Below, piece by piece: positions 52,271 through 60,832 of a stretch of 64,000 nt of DNA (position 1 is its first letter; each line of letters starts with the position of its first letter). The translations under genes were made by a program, and so were the position numbers. Under the pieces are notes generated by a model. It did no database searches. It was given only the letters and a program-made list of their open reading frames with translations, and was not told the origin of the DNA. This DNA comes from Sweltsa coloradensis. Its lineage: Eukaryota; Arthropoda; Insecta; Plecoptera; Chloroperlidae. The stretch covers positions 558,001-622,000 of the forward strand of contig JAMZAV010000155.1 of assembly GCA_024449915.1 (NCBI GenBank). Direction: 5' to 3'.

Positions 52271-53846
52271 TGATTCATAGCAGTTGTCGAAAAAGTTTGC
52301 CCCGATTGGGGTTCGAACCCAGAACCTCCGGCTTAACGTGCCATAGCTCTTCGTTAAGCCGGAGGTTCTGGGTTCGAACCCCAGTCGGGGCAAACTTTTT
52401 CGACAACTGCTATGAATCAATAACTATGGCCTTAGCGGGCTTATGCTTAAAATTCTTATAATCATATATATATATATATGTTTGCAAGTAGGTTGTATAT
52501 ATATATATATGTATGTATGTACGAATGTATATATATATATATATAGTAGAAATTGAAAAACGCCCTCATAACTTGAACAAGCGAGACGATGGCAAACGTC
52601 TGGCCCAGTCTTGGAAGCCTGTTTTGGCTAATAGATTGGTGCCTGAAAACCATAAAACAGATAATCCAGACTCTGCGCTGGATATACACATGGTCCAAGA
52701 GTCGTACCAACAGTTGACCAGAATCCTCCTACAAGAATGTTGACAAGAAGTCAACATTTAAGTCCTACTATTCCCAGCAATTCTACAACATCAGTTGAAG
52801 AACAGAATCAGCCTGTGAGAAGGGTGACTAGAAGTCAAGCAAAGCGCTTAGCACAGTGATGTGGTTAAAAAGTTTTCACTGCACCTGATTTGCTTTTGTA
52901 CTTACTATTTGGTTTGCCTTTGTAAGGCGGTTAAGTTTGTTTTATATTTTTATTGTGTTGCTGATGTTTTGTTTTTATTGTTTTATACCAACTCTTCTTG
53001 AAAATGGAAGCCTAGTCTTCTGAAACGTTGAAGTTTTAATTAAATATTTGTTTTAAACATCCAATAAAGCGTGATTATTTCCGTAAAGTATAACTTAACA
53101 TAAACCATGAATCACGAAAGCCTACAACAGAACATATATATATATATATATACACATATAATAATAATAATAAATTATTCAATATTAATATTATATCGTA
53201 TAAATATTATGGTTGATGTGCCAAACATATTTGTATTCCTTATTAAAGGGCATGCTTGTGCGTGCGTTTATGCAATACCACTGTATTTCGATAATACATT
53301 GACCTGGCAGGTTATGGTATTTACGTTACCATCATTCGTATGAACTTGTAATTGACATTTGTTTGCCAGTCAGCCATTATTAGAATTTAAATTAAATACA
53401 AAACTGGTAATTTTGCCAAGCCAATTGGACTGGCTCATGGTCGACGTTTTGTAATTTATTTAAATTTATAATATGGTGATAGAACTGTAGAATTACTGAG
53501 ATATTTCAAATTAACAACTTAAAAAGGCACGTCAATCTTAACTTTACTTTCTCATTGTTTAAAGAACCTTATTTTAATATTTCGACTGTTAAAACTGTAA
53601 AATATATTATGTACGTTCAAATAATGATCTCATGCAATGTTATTAAAAATATTCTCTTCTTCAATCGATTGCTTGCTATAATATGTGAGTAGTTTTATTA
53701 ATCTCTTGTTCTACTATTGTGTTACTCATTATAATATGCATTTCTTCACCATCATTGTATCTAAGATTGTCTTCTTTGTGCAGGAAATTGAGCAACGAGT
53801 CTTGCAACAGATCTATGGAGTGGTACCGACAGAGTCAAACTGTTAA
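44829..53846 (+). CDS. four-span membrane protein with long Ser-rich tail (5 coding exons)
   Basis: Coding parts are 44829-44981, 46690-46903, 47813-47958, 48925-50589 and 53784-53846; together they are 2241 nt, or 746 residues. All junctions use GT-AG and the phases agree (0, 1, 0, 0). Four hydrophobic spans are visible at about residues 10-37, 46-66, 76-94 and 119-140 with short loops, so both ends should be cytoplasmic. Residues 148-746 are hydrophilic and rich in Ser, Thr and Pro, with a basic proline motif (KKKPIPPPKLAP) near the end and a conserved-looking charged C-terminus (DLELIARHDR...EIEQRVLQQIYG). The layout resembles CD20/MS4A- or sarcospan-like tetraspan proteins, but I cannot assign a family. 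The start is the ATG one base after the first acceptor, with the first span close behind it. Function is unknown; a membrane-scaffold role is only a guess. Confidence 0.8.
45138..45407 (+). repeat. interspersed repeat family E, copy 2 (intronic)
   Basis: Matches 25308-25605 in order: GTCTGTGCGTCTGT, ATAAAAACCGAAGATGACCTCC, TGGATGAAGTTTTATT and CTCCCGTAGCCATGCTTG. It stops abruptly where the MITE at 45408 begins, so the MITE probably inserted into it or defines its edge. Confidence 0.7.
45408..45928. mobile_element. intronic MITE with AATTGAGGCG ends
   Basis: The left end AATTGAGGCGTTTTTTTTTC and right end GAAAAAAACGCCTCAATT are inverted; the match continues inwards with CCAAAAACAGCCAATGTCC against the complement of GGACATTGGCTGCTTTTGG. 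The 521 bp interior holds diverged ACCAATGTCCA/AACCTATGT motifs. No clear target duplication beyond a possible TT/GA edge. It lies in the intron between coding exons 1 and 2. Confidence 0.75.
46690..46903 (+). CDS. tetraspan gene, second coding exon
   Basis: The acceptor TTCTCTCAG precedes AACATCCTC, and the donor TTCG|GTTCGT follows. It codes residues 52-122 plus one base: the rest of span 2, the loop GDLNAKKQE, span 3 and the segment EVGEWHFFMTDSVADLIAQK. The donor is non-canonical after GT, but it is the one that keeps frame with the next exon; the GTATCC four bases on would shift it. Confidence 0.8.
47127..47340 (+). repeat. interspersed repeat family E, diverged copy (intronic)
   Basis: Begins GCGGAGCGAAGC and shares the AAAAATGTCACTTTTCTGCC, GATTGACATGCG, GATGATACAGAATAATTTTG and GGTGAC segments with 25308 and 45138. 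The right end is unclear because CCCGGCACCT(A/C)CACC units follow. Confidence 0.5.
47813..47958 (+). CDS. tetraspan gene, third coding exon
   Basis: The acceptor TGTGATTTCAG ends at 47812 and the donor CGG|GTAGGG is at 47959. It completes residue 123 and codes to 171: the fourth span (HVTTSLSTSIAIITSF), then SQLTYCSM and a charged juxtamembrane segment ending DIEYIIPR. It ends in phase 0. Confidence 0.8.
48424..48798. mobile_element. hAT MITE just upstream of the large exon
   Basis: Ends CAGTGGCGTATTCAGG and GGATATGCCACTG are inverted. The flanks TAGTTGTA (48416-48423) and TAGTTGCA (48799-48806) match at 7 of 8 positions. The interior has a ~83 bp direct duplication (TTTTGGTGAAAATCTGTGCG and TTTTGGTGAAAATTTGTGCG) and a C11 run. 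It ends 126 bp before the acceptor of the fourth coding exon. Confidence 0.85.
48925..50589 (+). CDS. tetraspan gene, fourth and largest coding exon
   Basis: The acceptor GTATTTCAG ends at 48924 and the donor AGG|GTAAGA is at 50590. It codes 555 residues (172-726), most of the cytoplasmic tail. The start, TKSRSVAKQAHNIYNQYAQS, is followed by Ser/Pro-rich low-complexity segments (for example SQSSSGYSSPSVGTS) and near the end by PIPPPKLAPELEGAIFKPES and LVYLSDLELIARHDRNKSMH. Third-position GC is high in the first ~700 bp and drops in the last ~500 bp. A shorter open frame at 48906-49325 overlaps it and is a shadow. Confidence 0.9.
50979..51012. repeat. (AT)n microsatellite
   Basis: About 17 AT units, 30 bp outside the left arm of the Penelope palindrome. 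The right arm also ends in an ATATATAT tract, so the AT tracts may mark the 3' ends of the element copies. Confidence 0.95.
51152..51540 (-). pseudogene. Penelope-like element C-terminus, left arm
   Basis: Same content as the right arm, read leftwards. A one-base deletion relative to the right arm (the lost G in the CACTTGGTATTGG equivalent) breaks the frame just before the VNKHIPPSD segment. The downstream part is open to the same stop. Confidence 0.7.
51565..51954 (+). pseudogene. Penelope-like element C-terminus, right arm
   Basis: Open for 129 codons to TGA. It begins FANTRTLAVAPVYYPRIIRE and continues AIEIEKRPCNINKRDDAQRL. The YYPRI-REAIEI-K-P-N-N motif followed by W-P is the region that closes the GIY-YIG endonuclease end of Penelope-like retroelements (family knowledge from memory). 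The C-terminal ~70 residues are low complexity. The reverse transcriptase is absent because the copy is 5'-truncated. The 3' flank, AAACGTCGAGTGCCAGGCGA..., is also in the palindrome. Confidence 0.7.
52076..52460. repeat. tRNA-like fold-back cluster (four alternating arms)
   Basis: Four copies of one unit alternate in orientation: 52078-52145 (-), 52146-52205 (+), 52270-52352 (-) and 52353-52460 (+). Each has the T-arm GGTTCGAACCCCAGTCGGGG followed by CAAACTTTTTCGACAACTGC and TATGAATCAATAACTATG. The outer two extend to the tail (GCGGGCTTATGCTTAAAA), and the inner junctions fall within the tRNA body at different points. The third and fourth arms include the anticodon region (GGCACGTTAAGCC). 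AT microsatellite lies between the pairs. The same unit is seen at 36249 and 37045. Confidence 0.85.
52540..53125 (+). pseudogene. second Penelope-like 3' fragment
   Basis: A frame starting just after an AT tract reads VEIEKRPHNLNKRDDGKRLA then QSWKPVL. This is clearly homologous to AIEIEKRPCNINKRDDAQRL...AWKPIL in the palindrome but only distantly in DNA, so it is a different lineage. A frame change near 52740 leads into PVRRVTRSQAKRLAQ and a stop at about 52858. A 3' tail with CTTCTGAAACGTTGAAG and AATAAAGCG follows, ending at an AT tract near 53130. It is truncated on the 5' side. Confidence 0.65.
53784..53846 (+). CDS. tetraspan gene, last coding exon
   Basis: The acceptor CTTTGTGCAG ends at 53783. 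Twenty codons (EIEQRVLQQIYGVVPTESNC) precede TAA at 53844-53846, in phase with the donor at 50590. The peptide continues the charged helix started by SMHR in the previous exon. The exon is also the first unit of the degenerate ~50 bp array that follows. Confidence 0.75.
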   Translation, partial: EIEQRVLQQIYGVVPTESNC

Positions 53847-54115
53847 AGAGCATACAACACTTCCTTGGAGTTGCACTGACAGAGAAGAACTGCCTAAGAG
53901 CAATGTGACAGTTCTTTGGAGTTGTAGCAACAGAGAAGAACACTGTTAAAGGGGCATGCAACATTTCCTTGGCGTTGCACTGACCACGTCAAACTGCCAA
54001 AGAAGCATGCAATGCAACAGGTCTATGAAGTTGTGGTACTAAGAGATTCGAAATGGAAAGAATCTTGCAACAGATTTATGGAATTGTGCCATCAAATTAA
54101 GAATCAAACACCAGA
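53801..54115 (+). repeat. degenerate ~50 bp tandem array starting in the last exon
   Basis: Six units begin with CTTGCAACAGATCTATGGAG or variants at about 53801, 53851, 53901, 53955, 54006 and 54063. The common pattern is (CA)TGCAACA-TTCCTTGGAGTTG-ACTGACAGAG-AAGAACTG-TAAAG. The first unit codes the C-terminus and stop; the others are 3' untranslated sequence. The period is 50-57 bp with moderate identity. Confidence 0.8.
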
Positions 54116-55020
54116 TATATTGATTGTGCTATCAGTATGATAACACTATATGTTGAATAACGCTTATTGTGCCGATCCCAAGTTTGCAGTATTCAAATCC
54201 CGTCAAAAATGGTACCCTTCCAAATATATCTTTAAACAGTCATATATTTTAAAAGAAAATAGGCGTTTTGTAATTATGCTATTATCGCATTTGTTAACAA
54301 ATTTGATATTTATGGATAGAAATCTATTATACATTGAAAAACTTCCTCTTTAATCTACAGTTATAATTATGAATAAATTTGCTTATTATGTAAGGAGTTA
54401 TTGGAAATGAGATAACTATAAATGTTAACTAGTGTTTTACATTATCAATGTATGGCTTTATAACCTTAGAACCGTCCGACGTGATTGTCAATAAGAATTG
54501 TAATTATTTGCATGTTTCAATGTTCTCCAGAAACGTTTGGGCAGGTTCCACATCTTCAAGCGTATACCAAGTTGAATTTCTAAACGTGTTTTGTTCGTTT
54601 TTAATGTATCGCTCTGTGCCAACAGAAGTATAAATTCAATGACTAATTCCATTGTGTCAAATAACACGAGAGTAAGTTTAACAATTTTAACTTACGGAAA
54701 CCAATACACACGCACATTATAGTATTGTCATAAATAAAGGAAGTTTCCTGTACCTAAACTGTACAAAAGTATATCATTATAGTCAGTAAATAATTGTGAA
54801 AAGAAAGTTTTCTTTTGTTACCTGAAACTTTATGTTCGTGTATTAAATATACATATTATATGATCTATATACAAGTTGTAATAAAATAGTAAAATATTTA
54901 AAACAAATACAAAATTGTGTATGTAGGTACTAGTATGGTGAAATTATTTTTCCAAACTTCGATGTGACTTTCCAGACAGAATTAAGTATTAACCTATCCA
55001 AAACCAATTTAAATAAAGAT
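53847..55020 (+). terminator. 3' UTR with candidate poly(A) signals
   Basis: AATAAA occurs at 54372, 54733 and 55012 downstream of the stop; ATTAAA-like signals are also common in this AT-rich text. Which is used cannot be told. No further exon of the gene is needed after the stop at 53844. Confidence 0.4.
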
Positions 55021-56899
55021 TAGGCCTACTCTTGGAGTGACTTCAGTCTGCAATCTCGAAGGATCTCAAAAGGATTGTAAGAAAGTTGTATAATATGTGT
55101 TAGAAAACTATTACAGTATTCAGAAAAGTTTCAGTTAAAATTTGTATAATTTGGGTAAATAACATTTTATGTACTATGTACAGTATGTAGCTCTATTCTG
55201 TTAAAGACGAAGCGTGGAGGTGTAACAACTAGATATGACAAGCACTTTTCCCATTAAAAGAATTATACTTCTTTAATAGGAAGTTGAAAATGTGCGCATT
55301 ATACTCAAATTCAAAACTCTTTTTTTCACAAGACGTTTTATTCAACTTTGGAGTTTTAATGTTTGTATGCATATATTATGTGTGACATTTACTTCCCACT
55401 CTAAATCAATGCCAATTAAATGCATGATAAAAAATTAATTTTGTAAGTTTTTGTCGCATGGGTGCGACTGACTGAGATGGCTCCCCCTTTACAGTAGGAA
55501 GATGTACTATGATAGTTGGCTTATATGATATTGTTTTATGTTGCTTATCGTTTCTATTTTTGCTAGTGACTGGTGATAGATATATGCCTATGGTGAAGGA
55601 CAATTACAAAAATGCATGCCTAATGCGGGAATTGAACCCACATCCTCCTAGTTTCATACGCTTCGGGTCTGCGCCCCAATTGTATGAGCCACTGCGGATG
55701 GCCAATATTTTTATATATGTTGCATCTATCAGTCGGATCTAGCCCTGAGTTATTGAGGGGGTGGGGTTCATTTTATTTGATGTTGTTGGACGATTCCTTC
55801 AACACTGTCAATAGTTTCCATTTGTAGGCTAAGAGAAGAGTAGCCATTTTACTTTTAAATTAAATTAAATATATGTTCACATTTTTATTACACCCTATTA
55901 AGAAGAGTGTATCCAGAAATTGGCAATCAATCGGTTCTGTGAGTTGAGTTTTTAGCTGGACGCGGTACACATCTCATGCGAGGCAAAGGTAAGCTGTAAT
56001 ACATAGGCCTAGCCAAAGCCAAGTAAACAACGTTTTTTCCAATGACGACAAGAATAATTTTCGAAAACTTGAGAAATGAGACTGTTTGAAAAACTCGGGC
56101 AAATGGTTATTCTAGAACATCTTTTGACAGTTAATTTTTTTCAAAAAATTGAAGACTGGGGAGCTTCTTCAGAAAGAATAATATGCCAATGGCTTTTCGT
56201 TCTTTATTGGGTTACTTCTTACGCTGGCTGTAAATATGCCACAAAATAACATAAATTTTAGTAATCTCCCAAGCTTATGTAGTTTTTTTTTTAATGTGTG
56301 AAAGATAAATGCTTTACCAAACTATAACTTTGTTTACATTTTAATGCAAATATGTTCTTTATTTTGTATTTTTCTGATTGTGCAGATACAAATGATTGGT
56401 TCCAAAGTATCCTTTCCCCCAAAAAAGTCTTGCCAATACCATTTATGCTTTTCAGGACACATACATTATTAGGGCCTTCAGGCCCTGACCAGTGCGGCTG
56501 CATCTTGTCACACATGATAGTTACGCTACTGCACAGTTTTATGTGGGGGGGGAAACGGGTAATAGTACCTGAGGCAATAATTATAAGGGAAAATTTTCAA
56601 GATCAAGGGCGTATTTGTGGCGTAGCTTGGTTACATGCTAGTTCAGGGGGGTTGTATTCATTTATTCACTTGTTTAAATTACTGCCTTTTTCTTTCGTAT
56701 TATCATTCCCTCTAGGCTACATACATTGAGTTATGTTCAGGTCTTATATTATTGGGTACAGGTAGTTCTGGAAATTTTGAAGTAGCAAGAGTTTCCAAAC
56801 TCGTGTGGATTTTCACAATTGTATAAATTTTGACGAAAGCATGCCAAAACATACTGATTAGGCCTACCTGTTGTGCAAATGTTGCACTAGTCAATCTAG
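55021..56899. other. no supported gene downstream of the tetraspan gene
   Basis: Apart from the SINE at 55571-55706, the text is AT-rich with short ORFs. The ORF at 56352-56729 (125 codons) has no domain I recognise and is not supported by splice signals. Confidence 0.5.
55571..55706 (-). repeat. tRNA-derived SINE, family A (reverse)
   Basis: The complement has A-box-like AGTGGCTCATACAATTGGGG, B box GTGGGTTCAATTCCCGC, then ATTAGGCATGCATTTTTGTA, ATTGTCCTTCACC and a (C)TATCACC tail. It aligns throughout with 57682-57810, including the non-tRNA tail, so both are copies of one SINE. Confidence 0.8.
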
Positions 56900-57500
56900 T
56901 TAAACGAGGGAGCAAAGCGACTAAGTGTCTCCATTCAACTCAAACAGCGCTTATTCTGCGAGTCTGTACGTGTGTGTGTATGTGTACGTTGAAAATCAGC
57001 CGAATTGCTGAACAGATTGCTCTGAAATTTTAAACAGACATCCGGTACGAGTTTACTGAGAACTGCTAACAAAATCAGCTAGATCCATTGCGATTTAAAG
57101 TTTAAACCTACAAGAAATAATAAATTGAAAAATAGGCTGCTAATGAGTAGGAATTATTTTAACGTCAATGGTTTTGTTTTTGAAAAAGTACTTTTTGTTT
57201 GTTATTTGTCTGGCTGTGAAATGCAGTGCCCAAGGTGTATCGAATCTTGCACGTTCAAGGTACCCCCAAATTCCGCTCGGAGATTGAGTAAACCTTGCAA
57301 TATTTACACGTATTTCGTACTGGCTATGTTTTCCATAGTATTGTCACAGATGATAAACTACACTGCGTTATATGCATTTCAAAACATGTTTAATAATTTT
57401 TAAAATACAATCCAGAAATTACAAAATCTTTCCCGACCAGGGGATTGAACCCAGGTCTCCCACATTTCGGGTATAACGTCGCCTTAGCCAACTAGACTAG
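56900..57500 (+). repeat. interspersed repeat family D, copy 2
   Basis: Starts near AACGAGGGAGCAAAGCGACT. It shares with 2085-2880 the GCTGAACAGATTGCTCTGAA block, the AAGGTGTATCGAATCTTGCA block and the AAACCTTGCAAT block, and it ends in a reverse tRNA-like sequence. It lacks the SINE insertion that splits copy 1. Confidence 0.6.
57407..57496 (-). repeat. tRNA-derived SINE head, family B (reverse)
   Basis: The complement reads GTTGGCTAAGGCGACGTTAT then GGGAGACCTGGGTTCAATCC CCTGG, followed by AAAGATTTTGTAATTTCTGG ATTGTATT. The A box (TGGCTAAGG) and B box are both present. It is the terminal block of repeat family D, also seen at about 2780-2880. Confidence 0.6.
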
Positions 57501-57681
57501 GGAAACGCCAAAGTCGTCGTTACGAGTGAGCGAGTCATGGGTTGGGTACCTGGGAACATTTGCATTTAAGTTTGATATTATATTGGTATAAATAATAATA
57601 TGGTTTTTAAGTTGGCATAAGGGCGCGTGAGTGTGTGAACTGTAGTTATTAAATATTAATAGTATTATATATATATATTAC

Positions 57682-57810
57682 GGCCCGTCCGCGGTGGCGT
57701 ATTCGGTTAGGGCGTAGGTCCGAGAATACGGCACCAAAGGGGACGTGGGTTCGAGTCCCGCATAAGGCATGTTTTTTTTGTAATTGTCCTTCACCCTTCA
57801 TCTATCACCA
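57682..57810 (+). repeat. tRNA-derived SINE, family A
   Basis: A-box-like GGTGGCGTATTCGGTTAGGG, B box GTGGGTTCGAGTCCCGC, then ATAAGGCATG, a T run, GTAATTGTCCTTCACC and CATCTATCACC. A second copy in reverse orientation is at 55571-55706, and a B-box fragment resembling it is at 19673. The acceptor stem does not close, so it is not a functional tRNA. Confidence 0.8.
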
Positions 57811-57977
57811 TCTCATCTCTCGAATATGAAAATTGCAATTTTGGCATCTTAACTGGCCGAAATGAACCTATAGATTTCAAGGCCATAACACCTAATATAA
57901 AAAAATATAAAAATAAAAGTAGGATCTTTGCTCTAGCCTATGATAGGCTAGGAAAGGAAGGCCTATAAGGAGGGGGA

Positions 57978-58055
57978 ATAAAAGGAATGTTACCGAGTAC
58001 CTACTCATAACACACTCAACACAATGTGTTGAGTACTCGGTAACATTCCTTTTGT
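57978..58055. repeat. perfect hairpin
   Basis: AAAAGGAATGTTACCGAGTA is followed 34 bases later by its complement TACTCGGTAACATTCCTTTT. Part of the loop (ACTCAACACAATGTGTTGAGT) is itself palindromic. It sits inside the CTAG-ended element near its right end. Confidence 0.9.
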
Positions 58056-58100
58056 CATGGCTAACTCACTCGTTTGACAACGACTTTGGCGTTTTCCTAG

Positions 58101-59050
58101 TAACTTTTAAATGGCTTACCTGTAACCTTTGATATGTTTAATCACGAATATATAATACATAAGTCCACAAATCTGTGGATTGCCGTTCGTGATGACCTCT
58201 TCTCACGGAACTTTTTTGAATAATTTTATTTTTAGCGTTGGCAAACATGACAAGCCACAGGTGCTCGACACAGGTGCGCCAACTGCAGTTTGTGTGCTGT
58301 CGTTTGTCATCACACCAAAAGAGGCCTTACGAGGCCTTTGGTGGCCTGATTTTGTTGTTTTAATTATTTATAAAATTGTAGATTAGGTATTAGAAACAAT
58401 GAATTTGATATATTCATGACACGATGTCTAGCCTTGTATAATAGGCCTCATAATAATATCCAAGAACATCAGTGATTTTCGTAACAGGTGCGTTGTTTTG
58501 TTGCATGGCCTAGACCTAGGCCTAGGCCCCTAGCCCCTAGCCTCTAGCCTAGGGGGTGGGCTTGCCTCGACTAGACCTGGCTGGCCTATTTAAAATTTAA
58601 ATTTTTTGGATGTGTGGGCCTAGGCCTAATCCTAGATCTAGGCCTAGTGCCTTTCCAGAGGCCTAGGCGATAGAGAAATGCCTGGGCGGGCATGGCCCTA
58701 GTGCAGGTCCTGAGTAGGCTAGGCCTAGAGAACCTGGATCTTATTAACTACGTTAATAGAGAAGCGCGTTTGGATGTATGTTCGTGTGTTAAAAATTTCT
58801 GGGACTCACCGCCCTAGAAATGTGGCGTTCTCACCGTCCAAAAGTATGTAACTGGATGTAGTCAAATCCATGTAATATATTCTAATAGTTTGCCTGAGGC
58901 AATGAACCTACGCCTAATAATGATAATATCTAATATAAAAATGTATATATATTATAACATCCATTGTCAACGAATAATACCTTACTTATCTGCAATTTGT
59001 ATATTCAATATTGTACTTTGTTTGGTCCTCGAGTGATTTACCGACGATAA
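58101..59050. other. no gene; second TAGGCCTA-rich patch
   Basis: 58505-58740 is dense in CCTAGGCC/TAGGCCTA, like 34500-35110. The remainder is AT-rich with no recognised feature. Confidence 0.55.
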
Positions 59051-59077
59051 ACCGGGGAAACTTCCTTATCGACTCTG
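59051..59077 (-). repeat. lone terminus of the 39227 MITE family
   Basis: ACCGGGGAAACTTCCTTATC then GACTCTG matches the right end of the element at 39227-39978 (ACGGGGAAACTTCTTTATC then GACTCTG). No partner terminus was found nearby, so it is a truncated copy. Confidence 0.7.
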
Positions 59078-59949
59078 GTTGCCATGGTTACCAAGACCTT
59101 GGGCTCACTGCCTTTGCTAGGATTTTGCTAGGAATTATCAAGGAACCAATGGATTACCCAGGCGGTGAGCCCTAATAAATGTCTAAACGCGCTACGTATC
59201 TAGAAGATAAAGCGGCGTTAGCTAGGCCTAGAGGTAGCCCTACTTCTTCGGTTGGTATGGACCGGTTTGAAACACTGTTTTTTTTTCAATAAAAATACTG
59301 AAAAACAACTACCGGTAAGTAGTTTTGGAACAAAAAGGATTTCGGGTGCGCTTCCCTCTCGATTACAGTGCGTGCAGAGGTTTGATAGGGACCGGCGCGA
59401 GCGCGATCATACTGGTGGTACACCCCCCCCGTGAATGTACTTGCGCTGGCCACACGGGGTCTGGGGCAAAGCCCCAGCCGGCGGAGGCGGAAAATTTTTG
59501 TGTCCTTTTTTCCCTCAAGATAGCTTGTAGTGCGATCTGAGACATGGAGGGCACTAAATTACAATTGCAAATTTGCAATATTTATAGGAAATTTCCAAGG
59601 ATTTGCTATATATGCTATATTTTTTATTTATTTCAATTTTAATACGAAATTATACCAATTATCATTTTCATTTTGTGGATATGTTTAAAATATACTGAGA
59701 AAATCATTATGTGGATATACAATTTCGAAATATGGTCTGTTTGATCATAAGGTAATTAGAACACAGAATGTAACATTAATCACAGGTTACAATACAATTA
59801 TAATTAAGACAGCCCCTTTAAATTTTCTTAAACTTGGAAAAATTGAATGTCTATTGAGCGAATTGTAAACTTTTACTTACAATACTTTCTATGCATATGG
59901 TTCTGACAACATGAGTGACAGTGTCTACCTAATGGTAGACTAGGTGACG

Positions 59950-60832
59950 TTTGTACACTTCTGAAGAAGCAGCAAACCTATCTACAGCTATGTTTATATC
60001 AATATCAATATCCATTCACACGCCAAGATCATTAGGTCTTCGAGTCTCTCCTCTTCTATGGTCGTGCGAAGGCGGTTCTTGATCAATTTTAATTAGAAAA
60101 TGTTCGCTCTGCTGATGCCGAAGACGTAGGAATAGTGCAAGCTGCTTTGTACGTGATAAAAAGATTCGGAAACGTTGTTTGCAAGTCATACGAGCTTAAA
60201 AGTTGAAGAATATCCCTCATGTTGTATGTAGGCAAACAGAGGCGTAGGAACTATTTTTTAGTGGGGGGTCACACTAAAGTTGGCTTCGAGGTGGGGTGGG
60301 TAAACCGGGGCCTGGGGCGAAGCCCCAGCCGCCGGAAGCTCTTTCGCCGTAGGCGAGATTTTTTTAAAAAGGAGCCCTTGATAGGTGGCCTTAAACACGT
60401 TTTCAGGCAAATTTTAATTTTGAATAAGGGTTACATTTTGAAGCTAATATTGCATTGAAGACTGAATACCTGACTGAAATCGCTCGACAGTCTGCTAGGG
60501 AGTGAAAACACTGCACACAAGATATAATAAATATTAGTCTAAAATCAGATGGCTAGTCAAGTCTCACAAATCACGTACATCTCTTACTGAATCTTTCTAA
60601 AAAATATTAACAAAAATCTTTCTTTTTGTTTGCAAGCCCGACTGTATAGTAAAAATCTTAAAAATCACCCAACAAGCTATAAGTTAGCAAATGACACCCA
60701 TGGCCTGACCCCCCCACTGGGGGGGTCAAGCCAACAAGTGGGGGGGAGTTTCCCCCCCATCCCCCCCCGTTCCTACGCCCCTGTAGGCAAAGAAACAGCA
60801 ATGTCATCAACAAGGCTCAGACTGGCTTCATC
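59950..60832 (-). pseudogene. hAT transposase C-terminus (dimerisation domain), split
   Basis: On the reverse strand the segment above the nested element reads DEASLSLVDDIAVSLPT, and the segment below continues YNMRDILQLLSSYDLQTTFP in the same frame once the insertion and one duplication copy are disregarded. Next come TIPTSSASAERTFS and, after a stop and a frame change, LKLIKNRLRTTIEEERLEDL and MILACEW. A-SAER-FS and the LK-IK-RLR-T...ERL--L segment are the hallmark of the hAT family dimerisation region. Several frameshifts and stops make it a pseudogene. It was a DNA-transposition enzyme in the nucleus; no intact catalytic part remains. Confidence 0.85.
60237..60783. mobile_element. hAT MITE nested in the hAT relic
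   Basis: Ends CAGAGGCGTAGGAAC and GTTCCTACGCCCCTG are inverted; flanks TAGGCAAA (60229-60236) and TAGGCAAA (60784-60791) are a perfect 8 bp duplication. It contains GGGGCCTGGGGCGAAGCCCC, the same G/C-rich subterminal motif as in other hAT elements here. It interrupts the transposase frame of the outer element. Confidence 0.95.

Larger units (their letters stand above)
57497..58100. mobile_element. element with inverted CTAGG-AAACGCC ends
   Basis: The left end CTAGGGAAACGCCAAAGTCG and the complement of the right end, CTAGGAAAACGCCAAAGTCG, match; the similarity continues to CGAGTGAG...CATG, about 45 bp. The ends carry the same CTAGGAAAACGC terminus as the Helitron-like 3' ends, here in both orientations. 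A SINE (57682-57810) lies inside. A target duplication is not evident. It could be a fold-back made of two Helitron-like 3' ends or a genuine inverted-repeat transposon. Confidence 0.6.
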
